From Patescibacteria group bacterium (GTDB lineage Bacteria; Patescibacteriota; Minisyncoccia; Phycocordibacterales; CAIZLB01): a stretch of 32,759 nucleotides of DNA. Below the pieces are notes generated by a model that did not search any database, had not been told where the DNA came from, and saw only the letters and a program-made list of their open reading frames with translations. The position numbers and the translations under genes were made by a program. The stretch spans positions 1 through 32,759 of the forward strand of contig JAUPUG010000038.1 in the NCBI GenBank assembly GCA_030917685.1, given 5' to 3'. How positions within the stretch are numbered: position 1 is the first letter of the stretch; every line of letters begins with the position of its first letter. Positions 26,108-32,759 of this stretch are shown here, in pieces.

Positions 26108-26659
26108 ATGAATCCTACAAATCTAAACCCAGAAATAAAAGAATTCGGCACACCACGTGAAAACGAAGAACGTCGTGATGGTGGATGCGGTATTGTGTAT
26201 GATCCTGCTACAAAGCTTTTTGCAGTTGGTAAACAACATCAGACTGACCCAGCGACTGGAGCACCTCTGCCTACAGATGGAGCACTTCGAATATTCTCAG
26301 GAGGAGTAAGTGCAGATGAAGATATTACAGAAGGAATACTCCGAGAGGTCCAAGAGGAAAGTGGTCTCTACGATTTCGCTCAAGTTGAACTGATTGGCCA
26401 AGCTTTTACCCATTATCACAATAGTCTGCGAAATGTGAATCGTGTAGCTCTCGCCACATGTCTCCTCATTGTATTGAAAAGCGCCGATGTGCGAGCTGTT
26501 GAACTTGAAGAACATGAAAAGTTTTCTCTCGTATGGGTAACTGCCGAAGAACTACTCGCTGATATGAAAGCTCGAAATGGAAATAAGGACAATGACCATT
26601 GGATATATTTTATGGAAAAAGCTACCCTGAGATTAGGGGAGTTGGGTTTTGGGATATAA
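26108..26659 (+). CDS. NUDIX hydrolase
   Basis: GALRIFSGGVSADEDITEGILREVQEESGLYDF, GX5EX7REXXEE-like Nudix box. Confidence 0.85.
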   Translation: MNPTNLNPEIKEFGTPRENEERRDGGCGIVYDPATKLFAVGKQHQTDPATGAPLPTDGALRIFSGGVSADEDITEGILREVQEESGLYDFAQVELIGQAFTHYHNSLRNVNRVALATCLLIVLKSADVRAVELEEHEKFSLVWVTAEELLADMKARNGNKDNDHWIYFMEKATLRLGELGFGI

Positions 26660-26689
26660 TTTGAATACAAACAGTATATAAAGACTACT

Positions 26690-26968
26690 ATGATTATCCT
26701 CGACGTACGAACACCAGAAGAATTTGAAGAAATGCACATTGCGAGTGCTTTGAATTTGCCGTTGAATGATATATACGAAAACACTGCACATGCACAAGAA
26801 GTGCTTGGTAAAATCGCGGCACTTGGAAAAGATGCGTCAATCAAAGTGCATTGTGCATCAGGTGGTAGAGCAGCTATTGCGTGTCAGTTGTTGAAACAGC
26901 AAGGCTTTACGAATGTAGAAAATCTCGGAGGATATGATGATGCATGTAAGTGTGTAGAGAAGGCTTAA
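26690..26968 (+). CDS. Rhodanese-like domain protein
   Basis: MIILDVRTPEEFEEMHIASALNLPL...IKVHCASGGRAAIACQLLKQQGFTNVENLGGY; Cys in the active-site loop. Confidence 0.93.
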   Translation: MIILDVRTPEEFEEMHIASALNLPLNDIYENTAHAQEVLGKIAALGKDASIKVHCASGGRAAIACQLLKQQGFTNVENLGGYDDACKCVEKA

Positions 26969-27031
26969 TAAAGTGTCGTGCACTAGTTCTATGTGCTAAG
27001 TCTGTACGCAAATATTTTTGATAATAAAAAG

Positions 27032-27066
27032 CCCGCGCACTCAGTGAAGAGTACGCGGGGTTAATT
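27032..27066 (+). terminator. Hairpin terminator candidate
   Basis: CCCGCGCACTC-AGTGAA-GAGTACGCGGG, one internal mismatch, T-rich downstream. Confidence 0.65.
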
Positions 27067-27119
27067 TTTTGACGAATCCTGTCACCTAAGCCTGATGAGC
27101 CTAAGTGGGTTGAATCAAA

Positions 27120-27650
27120 TCACTTCGCTTCATCTTTTGTCGGCTGAATGAGCAGTTTGTGAAGTCCTCGAATTATTTGGTGAGCTTCTGACTCCCAGAA
27201 CTCTTTATGTTTCACTCCGTCGACTACTTTGCCTCCTGATGATGTCATCATCTTATCGTTTTTTGGATCAAATGCCGCGTCGATTGTTCCATCGAGGTGA
27301 AGCGAAATAAACCAATCAGTGGTCGCTCTGACTTTTTTGCCTGGGTCATTCCAGCTAAACGAGATGTTCCCGATGCTCTCACCATTCACAGCTGGGATGT
27401 GTTGGATGGTCAGATGTTTACCACAGACTTCTTTTGAAATCTGATAGACTACCGCGGAAGCAGTAAGTGTCTCAGTGCTCAATCCTGAGTGTGTCACCAT
27501 CTTGTTGCTGTCCACTTTGATGACTTTGATGATCTGATCAAGCATCGTTGCGTATTCGCTTTGTTCCTGTGCAGTGGAAGCTTGAGTTCCGATGCCGAGG
27601 AAGAAACAAAAAAGGGCGATTGCTAGTGTGAGGGTCTTGGTCGTTTTCAT
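27120..27650 (-). CDS. Secreted hypothetical protein
   Basis: Signal-peptide-like N-terminus MKTTKTLTLAIALFCFFLGIGTQASTAQ. Ends with TGA, unlike the other genes. Confidence 0.7.
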   Translation of the reverse strand: MKTTKTLTLAIALFCFFLGIGTQASTAQEQSEYATMLDQIIKVIKVDSNKMVTHSGLSTETLTASAVVYQISKEVCGKHLTIQHIPAVNGESIGNISFSWNDPGKKVRATTDWFISLHLDGTIDAAFDPKNDKMMTSSGGKVVDGVKHKEFWESEAHQIIRGLHKLLIQPTKDEAK

Positions 27651-27930
27651 GAGTATGTAATTGTCAGGGTGCTGTTGATTTGTTGGCTGCTGTTCGTTGA
27701 TCTGAATCTCTGTCTACTTTGACTATTGCAATGAATCTTGCAAAGTTGACCAATAGTAGAACATTGATTCGATATATTGTCAAAGCTTTGGGAGGGTGAA
27801 TTCAGAGGGAAGGCTCTTTGGAGGACATTAATTTGAGCCTCGTGAAATACAAATCAGTCTCGCTCGTCTCTATGTGATACAATTTAAAAAAATAAACACG
27901 CGCTACACTCATAACTAACTCACACCAACC

Positions 27931-28140
27931 ATGAACCACCTCACACACAAAAAACTATATAGAAGTAAAACAGACCGAGTTTGGACAGGAGTATGCGGAG
28001 GACTAGCGGAATATTTAAACATAGACTCAAACTTCCTCAGACTTATTTGGGTGTTTGCAGTAATCATAACTGGACTCGTTCCAGGTGTACTTGTGTATTT
28101 TATTGCTCTCGCAATTGTTCCAGAAAAGTTAGCGGAATAA
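27931..28140 (+). CDS. PspC domain protein
   Basis: KKLYRSKTDRVWTGVCGGLAEYLNIDSNFLRLIWVFAVIITGLVPGVLVYFIALAIVP. Confidence 0.93.
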   Translation: MNHLTHKKLYRSKTDRVWTGVCGGLAEYLNIDSNFLRLIWVFAVIITGLVPGVLVYFIALAIVPEKLAE

Positions 28141-28192
28141 CATACTGTCACTAAATACCTTTACTCTCATAACACAGACACAAACAGATATC

Positions 28193-28732
28193 ATGAACAC
28201 AAAAACTACTATCGTCATTCTAATTATCCTACTCGTACTTGTAGGGTGGTTTGCGTATGACAAAGGATACAAAAATGGCGTCTTAAAAAACTCAAACCCC
28301 GTAATTGCGTCATTAAAAAACGAGCAATCCAACAGTGTTCCGGCAAACAGTGTGCCATCAAACATCACTCCTGCAACTCCCACATCCCCGGATATCGCAC
28401 AGATAGTTAGTCAAAGTATTGTCGGAGTTTGGAAAAGTACTCAGGACGAAAAATTTACTCGAGAGTTTACAAATGCAGGTGTGATTGTTGATTATTACGA
28501 CAATAAAGCAGTTACGACAGGTACATGGGTTGCTTTTACAAATCAGAAGCCTCTCAAGGTTTCATTTCCTCTAGAAAAAGAAGTGGTATATATTCAAATG
28601 ACTACAACTGATAATCATGCAGGTATTCCCGATAGTACGCTCAACTTTAAACTTACAAAATTAACTCCTGAAATTTTGGAACTGATATATATGGATCGAG
28701 GAGGGATGAATACATTTACACGGATACAGTAG
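28193..28732 (+). CDS. Membrane-anchored hypothetical protein
   Basis: N-terminal TM helix, extracytoplasmic domain of unknown family. Confidence 0.65.
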   Translation: MNTKTTIVILIILLVLVGWFAYDKGYKNGVLKNSNPVIASLKNEQSNSVPANSVPSNITPATPTSPDIAQIVSQSIVGVWKSTQDEKFTREFTNAGVIVDYYDNKAVTTGTWVAFTNQKPLKVSFPLEKEVVYIQMTTTDNHAGIPDSTLNFKLTKLTPEILELIYMDRGGMNTFTRIQ

Positions 28733-28824
28733 CTGGTGTTTGTTAGCACTAATTACTGTTGCTCAGTTTTGGTCAGATGTTGCTCGTTTGGTAATGGTAC
28801 ACATATTCAGTCGGCTTATAATGT

Positions 28825-29943
28825 ATGAATAAAAATATACTTATCGGAGTGGTAGTCACAGCACTTGTCCTTGTTTTGGGATATGCAGCTTTTAAAAATA
28901 ATCCAACTGACTTAGCTGTTATCGATACTACTACAAATACGCAGGGTACTTCTACATCTACTAATACAAATCCACCAAACACTACTCCACCTCCGACAAC
29001 GACTACTCCTCGAGCAATAGCCGCGCCTTCTGTTGAAACAAATATCCAAGCAATAATCTCGAATTCAACAGCGCTGGTATCTGGAAAAATTACTCCAAAC
29101 GGAGCACAGACTGCGTACTGGTATGACTATGGAACAAATACATCCATCACAAGTCATACGTCAAAACAAAATATTGGTAGTGGATATACACCTATTGCGG
29201 CGCCTACAAATATCATTTCGCTTAGTCCTAATACACAATACTATTTTCGTTTAATTGCTGAAAACAGTGTAGGTATCACAAGAGGTGAAGTACGATCATT
29301 TACTACAAATAATACGCCTGTAGTTTCAGGTAAGTTGCCAACATCACAAACAATTACTGCTACAAACATTACTCGTGGAAGTGTAAGTCTAAATGGTAAA
29401 ATAAATTCAAATGGTACAGCTACAACTTGGTGGTTTGAATACGGAGAGAATACAGCATTTGGTAATCTCACAACTTTCGGAAATATAAATAGTGATCAAG
29501 TTACAACTTCAGTGACATCTGCAGTGTCAGGTCTAAAGCCATTCACAAAATATTATTTTAGAATCAACGCTCAAAACCAATTTGGTACAGTGAACGGTGC
29601 AGTATCAAGCTTTACAACAATGGGTCCTATTGATTTAGGTGCACCTATTATCAAGACAAACAATCCAACAAATATCAGTACTTCTTCTGTGACCATGAAT
29701 GGAAGACTCGATCCAAATGATAGTAATACTACTTACTGGTTTGAATACAGTGATGAATCATTTGTAGGAGGCATAATCGGCACCATGACAGCTACTCAGA
29801 CAATGAATGGAGCAGATGTGGCTATCGGTGTAAAGTCTGATGTAACTGGCCTACGAAAAAATACAAAGTATTACTATCGTATGGTTGCACGAAATGAGTT
29901 TGGAACAGTTGCGGGTGGAACTGTATCGTTTAAGACTAAATAA
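28825..29943 (+). CDS. Membrane-anchored surface protein with three fibronectin-III-like repeats
   Basis: TM anchor, Thr/Pro-rich stalk, three repeats of type YWFEYG...V.GL.P.T.YYFR..A.N.FG...G..SFTT. Confidence 0.78.
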   Translation: MNKNILIGVVVTALVLVLGYAAFKNNPTDLAVIDTTTNTQGTSTSTNTNPPNTTPPPTTTTPRAIAAPSVETNIQAIISNSTALVSGKITPNGAQTAYWYDYGTNTSITSHTSKQNIGSGYTPIAAPTNIISLSPNTQYYFRLIAENSVGITRGEVRSFTTNNTPVVSGKLPTSQTITATNITRGSVSLNGKINSNGTATTWWFEYGENTAFGNLTTFGNINSDQVTTSVTSAVSGLKPFTKYYFRINAQNQFGTVNGAVSSFTTMGPIDLGAPIIKTNNPTNISTSSVTMNGRLDPNDSNTTYWFEYSDESFVGGIIGTMTATQTMNGADVAIGVKSDVTGLRKNTKYYYRMVARNEFGTVAGGTVSFKTK

Positions 29944-29951
29944 TAACCAAC

Positions 29952-30119
29952 ATGCAAAACAATAATACAAACACAAATACAATTCTCATCGTTCTTCTGA
30001 TTATAATTGTCGTAGCTTTAGGTACCTTTTGGTACAAAGGAATGGATGCAGAGCCAAAGGGTGAAGATAATGGTGCGTCACTCCAGATTGATTTAGGCGG
30101 GAAAAATGATACACAGTAG
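29952..30119 (+). CDS. 55-aa single-pass membrane protein, below the ORF-track length cut-off
   Basis: MQNNNTNTNTILIVLLIIIVVALGTFWYKGMDAEPKGEDNGASLQIDLGGKNDTQ. Confidence 0.6.
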   Translation: MQNNNTNTNTILIVLLIIIVVALGTFWYKGMDAEPKGEDNGASLQIDLGGKNDTQ

Positions 30120-30187
30120 GTGGGGTAAATTTGGGTCACATCACATACTACTTGATAATATCTAATCTAGACTGGTAAGATATAGGT

Positions 30188-30931
30188 ATGAAAAAATTCT
30201 TTCTAGTCCTGTTGGTTCTGGTTCTGCTGGTTGGGTTGACCGCTTACTACCAGCATCAGAAAAAGTGGTCATATCCAAACTATATTGATAATGAGCCTGT
30301 GATGGACAACCAAGTCAGTTACGGTGACTATAAAATTACTGATGCCACTTTAGAGAGTGTTACTGAGGATTCGGATGCTTACAAATTTGAGTCAAATATA
30401 CGAGTGTTATGGAGTACTGGAGCAGTTACAAACCATACTCAGAAACTTGATGAAAGAGTGATGTCAGTTGAAGTTACAGATATCAACTTTGATGGGCGAG
30501 ATGATCTTGAAATAGTTGTTAGTACTGGTGCATACAATATTGCTTCGTATTTTTACACATTTGATAGTGCTAAGGGCGAGTTTCTTGAATATATGAGTTT
30601 GGACGGAGCTGTATCACTAGATATAGAAAAAAGACAAATCGAGACTTTCTATAAAGGTAGGGGATTAGGAGATATGTACAGTATAGATAGGCATGTTTTT
30701 AGAAATAATATATGGCAGATCGTACAACAGGAGAGACAAGATATTGTAGATGACAGTCTCACAGAGGCAGGAGGTCCAACGTATTATATTAAGACTCTTG
30801 AAGATTTCGAGAATGGTACTTCGACTAAAAAAAACCTTACATACTACAAGGTCGAATCTTTAGATGAAGAGCCTTGGGATTTCATTGAGGTTTCAAAATC
30901 TGAGCTAGTGCAAAATGGAATTTTGAAGTAA
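30188..30931 (+). CDS. Membrane-anchored hypothetical protein
   Basis: N-terminal TM helix; VTDINFDGRDDLEIVVSTGAYNIASYFYTFD resembles FG-GAP/VCBS-like repeats. TTGATA-18-TAAGAT ends 6 nt before the ATG. Confidence 0.65.
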   Translation: MKKFFLVLLVLVLLVGLTAYYQHQKKWSYPNYIDNEPVMDNQVSYGDYKITDATLESVTEDSDAYKFESNIRVLWSTGAVTNHTQKLDERVMSVEVTDINFDGRDDLEIVVSTGAYNIASYFYTFDSAKGEFLEYMSLDGAVSLDIEKRQIETFYKGRGLGDMYSIDRHVFRNNIWQIVQQERQDIVDDSLTEAGGPTYYIKTLEDFENGTSTKKNLTYYKVESLDEEPWDFIEVSKSELVQNGILK

Positions 30932-30939
30932 CACAGGAT

Positions 30940-31554
30940 ATGTCTCACTACACCTACATCCTCGAATGTGCTGACGATACACTATATGTGGGTTCTACGA
31001 ACGATCTAGAAAAAAGGTTGCATCAACACAATAACCTTAAACAAGGTGCGCATTACACAAAGATTCGTAGACCTGTCGCGCTGGTGTATTCTGAAGCGTG
31101 TGAAAGTTTCAGTGTTGCGCGAAAGCGTGAAGCTGAACTAAAGCGACTGTCGAGAGCTGAGAAATTAGATTTGATTAAAAGTGGGACGGTGCGTGCTGCG
31201 AAAGCTCCCAAGAAGTCTCGTGTCAAAAATATTTCGGCGAAAGTTCACACTGCGAAAATTCCCGCAAAAAAGATTCCTTCAAAATACACAATCAACGCAA
31301 AAGTCTGGAAATGGGAAGAGGATATGGCTTGGTATTTTATCAATCTAGACACGGCACTTTCAGAAAAGATACGAGAATCACGAGGAAAAGGCATGGTCAA
31401 AATACAGGCACAGATTGGGAAGTCATCATGGAACACATCACTTCTGTATCACACCGAAGCTCGAACCTATTTGATAGCCATAAAGAAGCTTATTCGGAGG
31501 AAAGAACAACTCATTGAGGGGAGTGAAGTCAAGGTGAACTTTGCCCTAATATAA
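30940..31554 (+). CDS. GIY-YIG endonuclease domain fused to a DUF1905-like domain
   Basis: YTYILECADDTLYVGSTNDLEKRLHQHN...; Lys/Ala-rich linker; C-terminal AKVWKWEEDMAWYFINLDTALSEKIRES...IGKSSWNTSLLYH...YLIAIKKLIRRKEQLIEGSEVKVNF. Confidence 0.82.
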   Translation: MSHYTYILECADDTLYVGSTNDLEKRLHQHNNLKQGAHYTKIRRPVALVYSEACESFSVARKREAELKRLSRAEKLDLIKSGTVRAAKAPKKSRVKNISAKVHTAKIPAKKIPSKYTINAKVWKWEEDMAWYFINLDTALSEKIRESRGKGMVKIQAQIGKSSWNTSLLYHTEARTYLIAIKKLIRRKEQLIEGSEVKVNFALI

Positions 31555-31568
31555 TATATAATCGATAT

Positions 31569-32261
31569 ATGGATTTAGCTCTTATATCTACCTCAGGCTG
31601 GTTTCTTCCCGTTATTCTGAGTGCTGCACTTATCGATAGTATCAACCCGTGCGCATTTTCTATTCTCTTTTTGACCATTACATTTTTGTTTAGTCTGGAA
31701 AAAGACCGAAAGTTTATTTTGAAAGCTGGAGGACTATATGTGTTTGGAATTTTCTTAGTATATACACTCATTGGAGTAGGTCTTCTTCAGGTCCTCTCTA
31801 TTTTAAATATTCCAAACGGCCTCGCCAAAGTTGGTGCGGTCATTCTCATTGCATATTGTGTGATCGGTATTATCAATGAGTTTTTTCCAAAGTTTCCAAT
31901 CAAGCTCAAAATACCTGCAAGTTCACATCAAACTCTTGCAAAAGTAATTCATAAAGCATCAGTGCCCGCATCTTTTTTCCTCGGAGTGCTTGTTGGACTA
32001 TTCGAATTCCCATGCACGGGCGGTCCATACCTATTTGTACTCGGTTTACTTCATGATCAGGCGAACTTCTGGAAAGGGTTTATGTATTTGGTAATTTACA
32101 ATATTGTCTTTGTTGCACCTCTCATCGTGATTCTACTAGTGGCGGTCAACAAGGCGGTTCTCGAGAAGCTTGACCGATTGCGGAGACTTGAGACCAAGAA
32201 ATCCCGTCTAGTACTGCTTCTAGTATTACTCGCAATCGCTATCTTTATCTTTAATTTATAA
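31569..32261 (+). CDS. CcdA/DsbD-like thiol-disulfide transmembrane protein
   Basis: LIDSINPCAFSILFLTITFLF and LFEFPCTGGPYLFVLGLL motifs, six TM segments. Confidence 0.88.
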   Translation: MDLALISTSGWFLPVILSAALIDSINPCAFSILFLTITFLFSLEKDRKFILKAGGLYVFGIFLVYTLIGVGLLQVLSILNIPNGLAKVGAVILIAYCVIGIINEFFPKFPIKLKIPASSHQTLAKVIHKASVPASFFLGVLVGLFEFPCTGGPYLFVLGLLHDQANFWKGFMYLVIYNIVFVAPLIVILLVAVNKAVLEKLDRLRRLETKKSRLVLLLVLLAIAIFIFNL

Positions 32262-32311
32262 AATTTTGAACCGCGCATAAATCGCAAATTTACTAAACAT
32301 AATTAACACAT

Positions 32312-32759
32312 ATGACAAACACATCCGAATCACACAAACCCGAGCTTCCAAAAAACTTTGAAGAACTCAAACAAAAAATTCAGGATTTCAAAGAAAATAG
32401 AGGCGTGGATCTTTCAACAGAAGAAGATCTTGCTATTGGAGTTATGAATCTCATTAGTCTTGAAGAGCACTTTTTCTTTACAGGGGCAAAGACTGCCAAA
32501 AATGAATACTACGATATGTTGTATGAAGTGCGAGAAATGCGAAAAGTTTTGCTTGCGCGAATGATTGATAAGACTGAAGGGGAAAGTTGGTGTATTTCGA
32601 AACATCTTCTCGCTACAACTATGCGACTCATGGAGGTTGGTACAAAGCTAAACTCTGATGGTAAAAAAGAAGAAGCACGACAGATGTTCGAATTTGCATT
32701 TAAGACATTCAATATGTTCTTTGCACTACGTCTCAAAATCATTTCTGCGCCAGATGTTG
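32312..32759 (+). CDS. Hypothetical helical protein, 3' end outside window
   Basis: MTNTSESHKPELPKNFEELKQKIQDFKENRGVDLSTEEDLAIGVMNLISLEEHFFFTG..., open to window end. Omitted from the supplied ORF track. Confidence 0.65.
   Translation, partial: MTNTSESHKPELPKNFEELKQKIQDFKENRGVDLSTEEDLAIGVMNLISLEEHFFFTGAKTAKNEYYDMLYEVREMRKVLLARMIDKTEGESWCISKHLLATTMRLMEVGTKLNSDGKKEEARQMFEFAFKTFNMFFALRLKIISAPDV

Noticed and set aside
1-32759. UGA reassignment to Gly, as known in some CPR groups
   Set aside because: Conserved genes (MATE, cysN, hsdM, hsdR, Fic) are full length without internal TGA, so standard decoding fits.
1-32759. CRISPR array
   Set aside because: No regularly spaced direct repeats with unique spacers and no cas genes seen; the TGTATACA copies are operator-like.

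Overview
The window looks like an AT-rich bacterial chromosome segment of Candidate Phyla Radiation/Patescibacteria type; that lineage is inferred from gene content and style. Gene order from left to right: (1) the C-terminus of a beta-propeller/peptidoglycan-binding surface protein, a DUF2231-like membrane protein, a cytochrome b5-domain protein and a NUDIX hydrolase; (2) tRNA-Gln(CUG), followed by a MarR / MATE / FMN-reductase segment bracketed by two 84-nt related elements that each abut a tRNA 3' end; (3) a 5'-truncated serine recombinase fused head-to-head to a 5'-truncated SBBP-type propeller gene; (4) membrane proteins, including an MFS transporter whose reading frame has an internal amber codon; (5) cysD-cysN preceded by what reads as a complete ribosome-mediated transcription attenuator, with a leader peptide containing Cys-Met-Cys codons; (6) a DUF305 protein and a NADAR-family protein; (7) a defence island with an Mrr-like nuclease, type I restriction-modification hsdM, two unknown genes, hsdS, a Fic protein under a repeated operator, hsdR and a possible nuclease-like protein; (8) a second NUDIX protein, a rhodanese, several membrane-anchored extracytoplasmic proteins, a GIY-YIG/DUF1905 fusion and a CcdA-like protein. 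The observation I rate highest is the cysteine-codon attenuator at 12721..12909. Several genes also have a -10 box only 6-10 nt upstream of the ATG, suggesting leaderless transcripts. No homology search or folding program was run; family calls come from motif recognition.
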